A stretch of 64,000 nucleotides of DNA from Simkaniaceae bacterium (GTDB lineage Bacteria > Chlamydiota > Chlamydiia > Chlamydiales > Simkaniaceae). The DNA lies in contig CP073763.1 in the NCBI GenBank assembly GCA_018399075.1, forward strand, positions 1,178,001 to 1,242,000, given 5' to 3'. Under the pieces are notes generated by a model, which had not been told where the DNA came from, searched no databases, and saw only the letters and a list, made by a program, of their open reading frames with translations. Positions within the stretch are counted from its first letter, which is position 1. The number at the start of each line of letters is the position of its first letter. Made by a program: the position numbers and the translations under genes. This document shows positions 25,108-34,062 of the stretch, piece by piece.

Positions 25108-26408
25108 GAAAAGTTTTTCGAAGTGTGATTCCCCCTCTTCTCAGTCTAGTCATAGTAATGCTTGGAAATGGTTTTTTTACCACCTATACAAGCTTAAGAT
25201 TTTCGATTGAAGGCTATCCAAACTTTGTGATTGGTGTTCTAGGGGGCGCTTATTATATGGGGATGATGCTTGGTGCCCTTTATGTTGAGAGACTTATTAG
25301 TCGGATTGGGCATATTCGAAGTTTTGCAATGATGGCTTCGATTAATTCAGTAATTATTGTGATCCAATCATTCTATATCGATCCTTACTCTTGGACTCTC
25401 TATCGGATTCTTACCGGGTTTTGTACTTCAGGATTTTTTATTGCTATTGAAAGTTGGCTCCTCCTCTCAACGGGAGTTAAGAGTCGGGGTAAGCTCCTTT
25501 CTCTCTACATGCTGACACTTTATATGGCCCAGGGGTTTGGGCAGTTTATTTTGAATGCTTCCCCAATTCAGAGTCTTGTTCCTTTTGCCATTACTGTTAT
25601 TTTAAGCTCACTATCAGTTGTTCCTGTGTCGATGATGAAAAGTAGTGGTCCCGTTCTTTTAGAGTCAGCAATTACAAATATTTTTCAAGTAATTAAGAGA
25701 TCGCCCCTAGGACCAATTGGATGTTTCGTTTCAGGGCTTATGATGAGCTCCTTTTATGGGCTTGCTCCTATCTTTGCAAAAGAGATTCATTTAAATCTTC
25801 TTCAAATTTCTCAAGTCATGGGATTCACGATCATGGGAGGACTCCTACTCCAGTGGCCGATTGGTCACCTATCAGATATCTTTAATCGGCGTAAGGTCAT
25901 TATTGGTGTTGCTTTCGCCTTAATGCTCGTAACGTTTGCACTTTTTCATAGTAATCATTTTCATTATTATGTCCTCCTTGCACTTATGATTCTTTTTGGG
26001 GGGATTTCTTTTACCCTTTATCCTCTTTCGATTACTTACACCTGTGATCATTTTTCTGAAAAAAAAGTGATAGGAATTACCTGTGCTCTTCTCCTTATTT
26101 ATGGGGTCGGTTGTATCATAGGCCCCCTTATATCGCCCTTTTTCATGAGTTATTTTGGCCCCACAGGGCTTTTCCTTTATATGAGTATTCTCTGTGCTCT
26201 TTTTATCTTTATCTGCATGTGGCGGGTTCTCCATTCCAAGCCCCTGTCAGAAGAGGAGCAAAGCGACTATCTACCTCTACCTCGAGCGACTTCCATGGCT
26301 CTCTATCTTGATCCTAAGAGTGATTTTAGTGATGAAGATGAGCTCGATGAAGATGAAGAAGATCTTTATCCCTTTAGCGAAGAATATGAAGACGAAGACG
26401 AGGATTAA
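25104..26408 (+). CDS. MFS transporter, YcaD-like
   Basis: A 434-residue major-facilitator protein with twelve predicted helices. The first six carry GVLGGAYYMGMMLGALYVERL and IGHIRS, with RILTGFCTSGFFIAIESWLL in TM4-5. The second half carries LLLQWPIGHLSDIFNRRKVI, a typical loop 8-9 motif. The IESWLL segment resembles the YcaD/SP-type sugar-like subgroup; substrate unknown. The C-terminal tail is unusually acidic (DEDELDEDEEDLYPF then EDEDED). It is coupled to the gene upstream and its last four bases overlap the convergent gene. Confidence 0.85.
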   Translation: MRKVFRSVIPPLLSLVIVMLGNGFFTTYTSLRFSIEGYPNFVIGVLGGAYYMGMMLGALYVERLISRIGHIRSFAMMASINSVIIVIQSFYIDPYSWTLYRILTGFCTSGFFIAIESWLLLSTGVKSRGKLLSLYMLTLYMAQGFGQFILNASPIQSLVPFAITVILSSLSVVPVSMMKSSGPVLLESAITNIFQVIKRSPLGPIGCFVSGLMMSSFYGLAPIFAKEIHLNLLQISQVMGFTIMGGLLLQWPIGHLSDIFNRRKVIIGVAFALMLVTFALFHSNHFHYYVLLALMILFGGISFTLYPLSITYTCDHFSEKKVIGITCALLLIYGVGCIIGPLISPFFMSYFGPTGLFLYMSILCALFIFICMWRVLHSKPLSEEEQSDYLPLPRATSMALYLDPKSDFSDEDELDEDEEDLYPFSEEYEDEDED

Positions 26409-27418
26409 CTATGCATAAAATGAGCTCTTTTTGCAATATCGCAAAGCGCTTCAATACGCCAGTAAAGATTCCAAAAATCTTCTCTCGTTGCTTTTCGCGC
26501 TTCTTCAAGATTTCCTTCTTGAATATGATAGGTCCAGCGCGTCATATGGTGGTTTTCAGGCTTATGAATAAGTCTTGGTGCATAATCCCCTGAATGCTTA
26601 TGAAAAGCTTTAACCCATCTTTCGATTTCAGGATTTGATCTTGGACAATGGTCAAGATATTCATCATAGCTACTACGATCAGGCGCTAGTCTTTTTGCAG
26701 CATAGGCGATTCGAATCATGCAAGCTGCTTTGAGGTAATCATCATCTTCAATGGCATCAGCAGTTTTATAGGCTTGAGTGATGAGGAGCGCACTGTCTGT
26801 AATTTCAGCAAGACCACAGAGTAAAGCAACCCTTTGAGCGGGTTGGTCATTAAATAAGTTTTTTGCTCTATGAACGACACTTTCAGCATTATCAATAAGA
26901 GCTTCGGTTAGGAAGATTGTGACGCTGGCTGAGGCTTTTAATGGGCCATCTTTCATCTTACTCAGAACTTGACGTGCTTCAGCCACTGGACTCTCTAGGT
27001 GTTTCGGGAAGGATGGGCGTGTGTATGTTTGGTTGAGGTTATAAGGTTCTGAGGAAGGGTCATCTTTATGGATGACGTAATCAGTGATTTGAGCATGTGT
27101 CAGTCCTATAATTAAGGTTGCCACAATGGTTGTTTTTAAAGGGACACCACAAAGATATGAACCTCCTCCTAGAACCGCAATGGCTGCACCATGAATAAAA
27201 AGAGACAGTTTTAATTCGAAATCATCGTTTCTATCAAAATAGTTGATGAATAATCCTCGGCTTGCTTGGGTGAGCACAGACAGGCCAATAACAGCTGCTT
27301 GTTTATTAAGAATAGCTCCTGGGATGAAACGTTCTTTGACTCCAAAATAGTAAAGGGTTGAAACGGCTAAGTTTAGACCTGTATAGACGGCAGCTCTCTG
27401 AATACCTGGATTAGACAT
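26405..27418 (-). CDS. Membrane protein with a helical-repeat C-terminal domain, function unknown
   Basis: A 337-residue protein. Residues about 10-125 hold roughly four hydrophobic segments (AAVYTGLNLAVSTLYYFGV, AAVIGLSVLTQASRGL, GAAIAVLGGGSYLCG, TTIVATLIIGLTHA). Residues about 140-330 are soluble and made of repeated helices with Ala-rich pairs (LLCGLAEITDSALLITQAYK, AACMIRIAYAAKRLAP), in the style of SEL1/TPR-like repeats. No family recognised. AAGGAAT stands before the ATG. Confidence 0.7.
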   Translation of the reverse strand: MSNPGIQRAAVYTGLNLAVSTLYYFGVKERFIPGAILNKQAAVIGLSVLTQASRGLFINYFDRNDDFELKLSLFIHGAAIAVLGGGSYLCGVPLKTTIVATLIIGLTHAQITDYVIHKDDPSSEPYNLNQTYTRPSFPKHLESPVAEARQVLSKMKDGPLKASASVTIFLTEALIDNAESVVHRAKNLFNDQPAQRVALLCGLAEITDSALLITQAYKTADAIEDDDYLKAACMIRIAYAAKRLAPDRSSYDEYLDHCPRSNPEIERWVKAFHKHSGDYAPRLIHKPENHHMTRWTYHIQEGNLEEARKATREDFWNLYWRIEALCDIAKRAHFMHS

Positions 27419-27466
27419 ATCACATTCCTTATTAAGGATTTTACCACGTAGTAGTACAGTAGCAAC

Positions 27467-27485
27467 TAGAATTCAAGGCAAGCCT
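27467..27485 (+). repeat. 19-base direct repeat, copy 1 (remnant of a barrel-gene 3' end)
   Basis: Identical to 29571-29589. On the minus strand it reads as the last codons SEACLEF and a stop codon (TAG), directly after the MscS gene. It matches the ACLEF-stop end of the barrel gene at 29570-30478. Confidence 0.7.
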
Positions 27486-27499
27486 CGGATCAGTTTGTT

Positions 27500-29530
27500 T
27501 TATTTATTTTGAGAAATATGGATGTCTCTTACTGGGAATGGGATAGTGATGTTATGTTCACAGAGTGCTGACTCGACCTCCCATGTATACCAAGCTGCAG
27601 TTCCCATTGGGGGAGTGGAAACTTTAGATTCATTGACCCAGACGACAAGCTCAAAATCAAGGCTGCTTTCACCAATCTTTGTTAACCACACTTGCGGTTC
27701 TCTATCTTCAGTAGTAATCGGGATCTTCTTTGCAGCAGCGATGATGACATCCCGAACATGACTTTTATCTGTTCCAAATGCAACTCCAAAGGGAATACGA
27801 ATACGACGAACTTTATCTGAAAGAGTCCAATTAATGAATTTTTTCGAAACTAAATCAGCATTAGGAACTAAAATTTCAACGTTATCAAAAGTTTTTACAA
27901 GTGTGGTTCTGACATTGATTTCCATCACGCGTCCGATTTCTTTCGTCTCTAGTTCAACTAAGTCACCAACTCGTAGTTTCTTTTCAAGGAGGATGATCAC
28001 GCCAGACACAAAATTATTTACAATCGATTGAAGTCCAAACCCAATTCCAACAGAAAGTGCTCCAGCAATCACAGCAAAGGTTGTAAAGTCTAGGCCAATT
28101 CCTGAAATGGCAATAATTATCCCAATAAAAAGAATAACATAATAGGTAATGCGGCTTAGGGTATAGATTCCTGCTTGATGAATCCTATGTTGTTTTTTTC
28201 CAATGTGTTTAATCCATATTTGGATAAACTTTGCTAGGAAAATTGTGATACAAATAACAATAATAACCTTTAAAATCCCATAAAGAGTAATAGGGGTTTC
28301 TCCAATCTTAAAGAGGCTTTTATGGGACCACTTACTATATACTTTTACTCTTGAAACGGTTATTTCCCACCCTTCAATGAATCGATCTTTTAAAGTTGTA
28401 TAGTGAGCATGGATGAAGGCCTCAGCTTGGACAAATAAATACCCGTTTTTTCGTTGATTTCGCTCAATTCTTTGGATAAGCATTCCAATATCTTGTGCTA
28501 ATGTAAGGGTATCGGGATTTCCCTCTGATAAGGCAAGTTCTAAATAAAGATCGGAGGCATTCTTCCAATCGGGAAGTTCTTGTAAGATTAAAGCTTCTTC
28601 AGCTTTTAAGTGGTTAATTTTTTCATAGAGCTCTTGTACTGATTTTTTCTCAGTTTGGGTAAGGATCTGAGCTAAAAGGGATTTTAGCTCAGCATCCATT
28701 AATAATACTTCAGCTTCGGCTCGCTTCAAGGTAAAATAAAGGACTTTTTCATTTGCGATCAAACTTCGATTATTGATGACAGCAGCTTGATTTCTTATAA
28801 GTTCTTCTTGAGCAGCAATTAACTTTTTTCTTTCGATTTCAATTTGCCCTTTCAGCTTTCCTTGTTCTATTCCTTTGTCGTTAATATTCTCTCTAGCAAA
28901 GAGAATTTCACTTTCCAATTCAGAGATCTCTTCTGACCGTATCTTCGCACGTTCTTGTGTGAGAATTAGCTTTTTCTTATCGATTTCGACAGAGATCTTC
29001 CGACTCATAATTTTTAACCCATTAATCACTCTTGCAGGATTTGATTTTGATGAGCTTAAGTAAGAGGCCATTAATGTATCTAAATGGGATTGATCTGAGC
29101 GGAGATTTCCTTTTTCAATTTTGATCTGTTGGTTAATAGAATCATAAAGAAGGTCGCTTACGCTAAGAGCTTCAATAAGGTTTAGAAATTCTTGATAGTT
29201 ATAGACTTCATGTCTATGGGGCTCGATAGGGGGATAGGTCGGCTTTTTTTGGGAAAGATCTTGATAGGTCGAAAGAGTAACCATAACTTGTTGCATAAGT
29301 GGTAGTGCCAATTCTTTCTGATTGAAAGAAAGTTCCTCCTTTAAGCGATTAAAAGACTCTTGCGTCTTCATTATTCGAATGGCTAGTCGTTCATGGTCAA
29401 CATCATAATAACTCCACCAAGTCGCTTTCAGGTGCGCTGGGTCAGGAGGATTCTGTAGTGGAGCCTCAGCTTCCTGCTCTTGAGCAAAAAGAGAAAGGGT
29501 ATAAAGCATAATAATAAGAATTCTGCGCAT
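27500..29530 (-). CDS. Mechanosensitive channel, MscS family with large periplasmic/helical N-terminus
   Basis: Predicted osmotic-safety channel. The 676-residue product starts with a signal peptide (MRRILIIMLYTLSLFAQ). It has a long coiled-coil region (about 60-330), then membrane helices and the MscS core: the pore helix with GALSVGIGFGLQSIVNNFVSG, the beta-domain RVGDLVELETKEIGRVMEINVRTTLVKTFDN, and the C-terminal alpha/beta region. This is a MscK/YbdG-like enlarged architecture. A perfect 19-base repeat lies just beyond the stop codon and again at the end of the next upstream gene, so the gene sits between two copies of a barrel-gene tail. The start ribosome site (AAAGG) is very close to the ATG. 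Confidence 0.88.
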   Translation of the reverse strand: MRRILIIMLYTLSLFAQEQEAEAPLQNPPDPAHLKATWWSYYDVDHERLAIRIMKTQESFNRLKEELSFNQKELALPLMQQVMVTLSTYQDLSQKKPTYPPIEPHRHEVYNYQEFLNLIEALSVSDLLYDSINQQIKIEKGNLRSDQSHLDTLMASYLSSSKSNPARVINGLKIMSRKISVEIDKKKLILTQERAKIRSEEISELESEILFARENINDKGIEQGKLKGQIEIERKKLIAAQEELIRNQAAVINNRSLIANEKVLYFTLKRAEAEVLLMDAELKSLLAQILTQTEKKSVQELYEKINHLKAEEALILQELPDWKNASDLYLELALSEGNPDTLTLAQDIGMLIQRIERNQRKNGYLFVQAEAFIHAHYTTLKDRFIEGWEITVSRVKVYSKWSHKSLFKIGETPITLYGILKVIIVICITIFLAKFIQIWIKHIGKKQHRIHQAGIYTLSRITYYVILFIGIIIAISGIGLDFTTFAVIAGALSVGIGFGLQSIVNNFVSGVIILLEKKLRVGDLVELETKEIGRVMEINVRTTLVKTFDNVEILVPNADLVSKKFINWTLSDKVRRIRIPFGVAFGTDKSHVRDVIIAAAKKIPITTEDREPQVWLTKIGESSLDFELVVWVNESKVSTPPMGTAAWYTWEVESALCEHNITIPFPVRDIHISQNK

Positions 29531-29569
29531 ACCTTTCTTCTAATACTGAAAAGAGCTATTCGTCAAGAT

Positions 29570-30478
29570 TTAGAATTCAAGGCAAGCCTTGGCTCCGGCG
29601 TATCCTGCATAGTCAAAATGGTAATAGACGGGCTTTGCTCCGTGGCGATTTCGAATGAGGATCCACCCGCCAAAATTGGCTCCACCAAAGAGGCCGATGG
29701 AGAAATGACGCGAATCAAAATAGACCCCTAAATCGAGTCCGTTAGCATGAACTGAGAACATCGATTCAGGATTACTTTCGTGGCTGCCGACGCGATGGAA
29801 TGAGCGATACCACCCCCCAAAGCTCCGATAGCTGAGCGCTGAGGACCAGTTTTTAGCAAAATAGTAGTGGAGAGAAAAATCGAGTGGAAAGACAGCATTG
29901 ATTTTCCACTGCTTATGAAAATACCAGTCAAATCCTAGAATGGGGAAAAGGTAGGTACTTTTGACTCCTGCTTGCCCAACTACTCCAATATGAATTCCGA
30001 GCGGTTGGCTATAGGCGAGGCGTCCCCAGATCATCCCCGTATAAAAGGCATTATTTCCCATGTTAAAGTGATCAAGATTGGCATGAACGCCAAGATTCAA
30101 GACCCAGCGCCAATCTTTGATGGCTGTTGTGATATATCCAATGGAAAAAATTCCATCGTGGAAGTGTTTTTGATTAAAGGAGGGGTTATCATCAAAGTCG
30201 AGTTTCATGTATCCATAGCCAAATTCGAAAGAAAGGGAATGGTCTTCAGCTGGATAGGCATTGATAAAGATTGCTCCAGCCCCTTCTGCATAACGAAGAT
30301 TAGAGCCTTTAAACCCATGCTTATCAATATCTGCAGAGGAATTTGCAGTGAAATATCCATCGATAAAAACCCGGTCTTTTTTATGAACAAAGCAATAATC
30401 TGTCGCTAGGGAATAATCAAGCGAATAAGCTAAAGCTGGCAGCATCAAGACAATAAGGTATAAGAGTGTTCTTTTCAT
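29570..30478 (-). CDS. Outer-membrane beta-barrel protein, function unknown
   Basis: A 302-residue product with a signal peptide (MKRTLLYLIVLMLPALAYS). The body consists of repeating amphipathic strands with Gly and aromatics (FEFGYGYMKLDFDDN, WVLNLGVHANLDHF, MIWGRLAYSQPLGIHIGVVG, WSSALSYRSFGGWY), and it ends in ACLEF with a C-terminal Phe. This fits an outer-membrane barrel of roughly ten to twelve strands. It is not obviously the MOMP-like family of the protein at 4392. GGGGGG lies directly upstream of the ATG region. The last 19 bases are repeated downstream of the neighbouring MscS gene. Confidence 0.78.
   Translation of the reverse strand: MKRTLLYLIVLMLPALAYSLDYSLATDYCFVHKKDRVFIDGYFTANSSADIDKHGFKGSNLRYAEGAGAIFINAYPAEDHSLSFEFGYGYMKLDFDDNPSFNQKHFHDGIFSIGYITTAIKDWRWVLNLGVHANLDHFNMGNNAFYTGMIWGRLAYSQPLGIHIGVVGQAGVKSTYLFPILGFDWYFHKQWKINAVFPLDFSLHYYFAKNWSSALSYRSFGGWYRSFHRVGSHESNPESMFSVHANGLDLGVYFDSRHFSIGLFGGANFGGWILIRNRHGAKPVYYHFDYAGYAGAKACLEF
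29571..29589 (+). repeat. 19-base direct repeat, copy 2 (3' end of the barrel gene)
   Basis: Identical to 27467-27485. Here it encodes the C-terminal ACLEF of the barrel protein and most of its stop codon. Confidence 0.7.
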
Positions 30479-30503
30479 TTTCCCCCCTAACTTTAATATA
30501 AAT

Positions 30504-32099
30504 CTAAAGGGAAAAACTTTTCAACTGCTCTCCGCCAAGCATACGGAGGAGTTCGCCTTCTTTTTCAGTAGATTTCAAGGACTTGATTTCCGTCAGGGTT
30601 CGTCCATCAACTTCCTTCTTAGAGATTTGAAGATGGTGATCGGCGAAGCGAGCTACTTGAGGAAAGTGGGTGATTGCTAGGACTTGAGATTTTTTTCCAA
30701 GAGCTTTGAGCTTTTGGCCGACAAGGGCAGCTGTTTCGCCCCCTATATTGGCATCGATTTCATCGAAAATAAGAGTTGGAAGCCCCTCCTTTTCAGCCAG
30801 AATAATTTTAAGGGCAAAGAGGAAGCGGGCAACTTCGCCACCGCTGCTTTTCTGGCTTAATGAAGCCGGCTGCTCTCCTTTATTTGCAGCGAGATAAATG
30901 GTAATCTCATCGATCCCAGAGGGACCTACAGTTTTTTCAGCAAAACGAATAGAGGTGTCGGCATAGGGAAAGTTTAATGAATGAAGCTCCTCTTTGAGTC
31001 TTTTTTCAAGGGACTTTGCAGCAGCCCTTCGTTTTTCGGAAAGGGCATGGGCAATGGCTCGGCACTCATCAGTTTTTAAGCGAAGCATGCTTTCTAGAAC
31101 TGCAAGCTTTTCATCGAGATTTTCAAGAGTGTCGATCTCTTCTTTGAGCTTTTTTAAATGAAAGGGGATTTCTGTGCTTTCTAGATGATATTTTTTCTTT
31201 AGGCGGTTTAGTATAGAAAGACGCTCTTCTAGTTCTTCAAAACGGCGAGGAGACCTGTCGATGTTTTCGAGTTGTTTAGTTACAAGGAAGGACGCTTCCT
31301 GAAGATGAACAATGGCGCTTTCTAGGTGCTCAGTAAGAGAAGGATCGTTAGAAAGCTTTTGAAACTGGGCTAAAGTGGGGATTAAAGAGGGATGATCGAG
31401 CCCCCCTTGAATGGAGCACAATGCTTCTGATGATTCCTTGGTATTGGCTAAGCTCTTATATTCTTCGAAAAGGATTTCTTCTTCCCCATCTTGATAGTTC
31501 AATCCTTCCCACTCTTCAAACTCCCATTTAAGCCGGTTTAGTCGATCCTCTTGATTCGTTTGTTTAAGAAGGGTTAGCTCCTGATTTATAGCCTCTGCTT
31601 CATAATAGGCTTGTTTAACAGAACGGACCTCCTGCTGTAGATCTCCATAGAGATCGAGAAGGTTTCTTTGGGTTTCACTTTGTCGGATTGACTGAGAGCT
31701 ATTTTGACTAACGAGTTCTAAGAGATGAGGGCCTAAGAGAGCAAGAAGGGAGAGTGGAGCCATCTGAGCATTGATGAAGATTCTGTTTTTAGAGCTTCTG
31801 GAGACTTCGCGGCGAATAATGAGGAACTCACCCTTATCGAACTGAATCCCTCCTTCCTCAAGGATGCTATGGACTTCTGGAAGCTTCTCAATATCAAAAG
31901 TAGCCTCGATCGTTGCCTTTTCATCGCCTGCGCGGATGAGCTGTGTTGAAACTTTATGACCAGAAAGGAGGTGGATAGCTTGAATAAGAAGTGTTTTTCC
32001 GGCACCTGTTTCGCCGGTTAAAATATGAAAACCCCGATCGAAAGTGATCGTGGTTGAATTAATGAGGACAAAAGAAGTCAGCGAAAGGGTATGTATCAT
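30504..32099 (-). CDS. recN: DNA repair protein RecN
   Basis: SMC-like ATPase acting in double-strand break repair. Walker A is GETGAGKT at residues 29-36. A long coiled-coil middle section follows, then the ABC signature region SQKSSGGEVARFLFALKI and Walker B LPTLIFDEIDANIGG, with the D-loop just after. The C-terminal AITHFPQVARFADHH histidine switch is typical of RecN. Length 531 is normal. The start ATG 32099 has GAGAGGG immediately upstream, rather close. It stands 25 bases from the barrel gene and 20 bases after the glycine-zipper gene, all on the minus strand. Confidence 0.96.
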   Translation of the reverse strand: MIHTLSLTSFVLINSTTITFDRGFHILTGETGAGKTLLIQAIHLLSGHKVSTQLIRAGDEKATIEATFDIEKLPEVHSILEEGGIQFDKGEFLIIRREVSRSSKNRIFINAQMAPLSLLALLGPHLLELVSQNSSQSIRQSETQRNLLDLYGDLQQEVRSVKQAYYEAEAINQELTLLKQTNQEDRLNRLKWEFEEWEGLNYQDGEEEILFEEYKSLANTKESSEALCSIQGGLDHPSLIPTLAQFQKLSNDPSLTEHLESAIVHLQEASFLVTKQLENIDRSPRRFEELEERLSILNRLKKKYHLESTEIPFHLKKLKEEIDTLENLDEKLAVLESMLRLKTDECRAIAHALSEKRRAAAKSLEKRLKEELHSLNFPYADTSIRFAEKTVGPSGIDEITIYLAANKGEQPASLSQKSSGGEVARFLFALKIILAEKEGLPTLIFDEIDANIGGETAALVGQKLKALGKKSQVLAITHFPQVARFADHHLQISKKEVDGRTLTEIKSLKSTEKEGELLRMLGGEQLKSFSL

Positions 32100-32119
32100 A
32101 CCCTCTCACTATACTTAGT

Positions 32120-32515
32120 TTAGACTTTTCCTGCAGCAGCTTGTTGTTCGACCAACTCGGCTAATTCATTAATGCCGTTGTATAACCCAACCCAAGCGCC
32201 AATTTGTGCACCTGTTTGAGCTCCTGCATAGGCACCAATCATACCTCCAGTAAAGAAGCCGATTAATCCGCCTAGCATGAATCCTCTATATGAGCCATAA
32301 GCTGTTTGATCGATCACATTATAGAAAGCTTTAGCTCTTGCTGGGAACTTACTGATTTGCGCCATTGTCTGTGCGCCATATTCATAAGCAGTGTTGCCAT
32401 ACCCTTGTAAAGCTTCAACCTGCCTTCCCAAATAATTTTTTGCATCAGTAGGAAATTGCATAGCGGCTTGATAATAAGTCAAATTTTCTCTTGCCATTGG
32501 TTGTTGTTTTTCCAT
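32120..32515 (-). CDS. Small glycine-zipper protein, function unknown
   Basis: A 131-residue protein. The C-terminal third holds a glycine-zipper membrane segment (GGLIGFFTGGMIGAYAGAQT, then GAQIGAWVG) of the kind that packs tightly in membranes or forms oligomers. The N-terminal part is polar and helical with Tyr-rich stretches. No signal peptide is seen. GGAG six bases before ATG supports the start. The gene lies just upstream of recN. About 160 AT-rich bases beyond it hold no gene that I can see. Confidence 0.7.
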   Translation of the reverse strand: MEKQQPMARENLTYYQAAMQFPTDAKNYLGRQVEALQGYGNTAYEYGAQTMAQISKFPARAKAFYNVIDQTAYGSYRGFMLGGLIGFFTGGMIGAYAGAQTGAQIGAWVGLYNGINELAELVEQQAAAGKV

Positions 32516-32677
32516 TAGAACTCCATGTAGTTAACCCTTCATACAAATATGGTAACAAAGAATGGAAATTAAAGCAATAATAGTAATTATTTTTTATTAA
32601 TAAAATATAATAATAAATTTTTTTATATATTGTATTATTATGCGTAAAACTACTGTAGTAGATTACAAGGAATAGTA

Positions 32678-33568
32678 CTAAATAAATTCTTTAATTGTCT
32701 TAAAATGGAGTTTTGCTACCTCGCTTAGAGGGGCCTCTCCATGGGTGCGGACAAATTGCTGCCCTGCTTTGATGACTAGGGAGGAAGCCCCCTTAGGAAG
32801 GGTTAGGTTGAACTGAGAGCCGAGCTTATCAATCCCTTGGACAAAGGCGGCTCGGGCCAGGATTGATGCTCCAGCGACGACAATATCTTCCTCCCCGCGG
32901 TGGCGCTGAGAAAGGTCAACTTGGAGCGATTTTCTTCTGAGGGCATTTTCTACCACATGCTCACTAGCAAATTGATCGATAATCACATTTCTACAATCGG
33001 TTTTTTTAATGATCTCTTCAATAGCTGTGGCATGTCCCCATGCTAGAAGTTGGTTAAGATTCTTAAATTGCTCGTAGAGCTCGTTATACCTTTTGGGGAA
33101 AATTTGGATGATAGAATAAGGGCACTCTTTTTTAATTTTATCAGCATACTTAATAATGGTGTTATCATTGAGCCTTTTACTATCGCGGATCCCCATTTTT
33201 ATCAGCTCTGTAATCATTGCTTCATCAGCATAAAGAGCGGCAACGCAGAGGGGGCCAAAAACATCGCCTTTGCCCGCTTCATCAACGCCGATATGAGGGG
33301 TTGTATTGACTGCCGTCTCTGGATAGGTATACGAAAGATTACCTAGGATTTCGGGCTCAAGGTAATAGCTGATAAAATCATCTTTTCCTTTTCCTTGAAC
33401 CATGAGTTTTCCTGACTCATAAAGGGTGCATGAAACCCCTTGCTTTTTCGCCTGAAAAACAGTGTATGTAGGTTGCGAAAGTTCAAACCCTTGGTCTTCC
33501 AAGTCCTTTTTAAGCTTCGGAGCAAGAGCTGTATCTATCTTTGCGAGAAAATTAGAGGGTTTATTCAT
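32678..33568 (-). CDS. rnhC: Ribonuclease HIII
   Basis: Removes RNA from RNA:DNA hybrids. The N-terminal TBP-like substrate-binding domain spans about residues 1-85. The catalytic RNase H fold starts with IGVDEAGKGDVFGPLCVAAL, which holds the first acidic residues. Further acidic residues lie in KMGIRDSKRLND and NVIIDQFASEHVVE. This is the HIII form rather than HII. I chose ATG 33568 (MNKPSNFLAK) because it matches the family N-terminus; the GTG at 33604 would add twelve residues and has no ribosome site. It is divergent from the RodZ-like gene, a pairing also found in Chlamydiaceae (recalled). Confidence 0.92.
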   Translation of the reverse strand: MNKPSNFLAKIDTALAPKLKKDLEDQGFELSQPTYTVFQAKKQGVSCTLYESGKLMVQGKGKDDFISYYLEPEILGNLSYTYPETAVNTTPHIGVDEAGKGDVFGPLCVAALYADEAMITELIKMGIRDSKRLNDNTIIKYADKIKKECPYSIIQIFPKRYNELYEQFKNLNQLLAWGHATAIEEIIKKTDCRNVIIDQFASEHVVENALRRKSLQVDLSQRHRGEEDIVVAGASILARAAFVQGIDKLGSQFNLTLPKGASSLVIKAGQQFVRTHGEAPLSEVAKLHFKTIKEFI

Positions 33569-33642
33569 ATTGTAAATATTAGCAAAGGCTTTAATTAAAA
33601 TCACTAATCCGTTAGGTTGGGTCTAAAACCTAAAGTAGGCTT

Positions 33643-34050
33643 ATGAGTGAAGATGTAAAAAAGCTAGGTGATCTTTTTAAGACAAAACGAAAAGAGCTTA
33701 ATCTATCCCTAAAAGAAGTAGAAAATGCGACTTCGATACGAATGTCACATTTAGAGTCGATCGAAGAGGGTAAGGATGATGAATTTCTCTCTCCTGTTTA
33801 TATGCTCGGCTTTATGCGGCAATATGCGAGCTTCCTTGGAATGGATGGTGAGAAACTGATTCACCAGCACCCTGAAGCGCTGAAGCTTGGAAAGAAAAAG
33901 CACGAGTTTGCTTATGGAATTGGAACGCTTGAAAAGAGGGGAAGTATGGGTGGAGGAGTCAAATGGCTTCCAAACCTTATTTGGGCAGCGGTATCGGTTG
34001 TAATCATTGTTGTTGCTTACTATTTTGCTAAATATCTAGGTGTGATCTAA
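33643..34050 (+). CDS. rodZ: RodZ-like HTH membrane protein, short form
   Basis: Cytoskeletal cell-shape and division adaptor that links MreB to the membrane. The N-terminal HTH_25-type domain is clear (LGDLFKTKRKELNLSLKEVE, then TSIRMSHLESIEEG and VYMLGFMRQYASFLG). A basic linker leads to one membrane helix (LIWAAVSVVIIVVAYYFA). The protein ends right after the helix at residue 135, so the periplasmic domain of E. coli RodZ is missing, as described for chlamydial RodZ. In coccoid chlamydiae MreB and RodZ support division in place of FtsZ. It is followed closely by the YyaL-type gene. Confidence 0.85.
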   Translation: MSEDVKKLGDLFKTKRKELNLSLKEVENATSIRMSHLESIEEGKDDEFLSPVYMLGFMRQYASFLGMDGEKLIHQHPEALKLGKKKHEFAYGIGTLEKRGSMGGGVKWLPNLIWAAVSVVIIVVAYYFAKYLGVI

Positions 34051-34062
34051 CCCCGTTTGAAT

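Noticed and set aside
29972-30409. 145-codon plus-strand frame
   Set aside because: Antisense to the barrel protein gene, which has a signal peptide and barrel pattern; no independent evidence for the shadow frame.
32650-32661. 12-base palindrome CTACTGTAGTAG in the gap before the glycine-zipper gene
   Set aside because: It could be an operator, but no promoter can be placed convincingly around it and it is short enough to be chance in AT-rich DNA.
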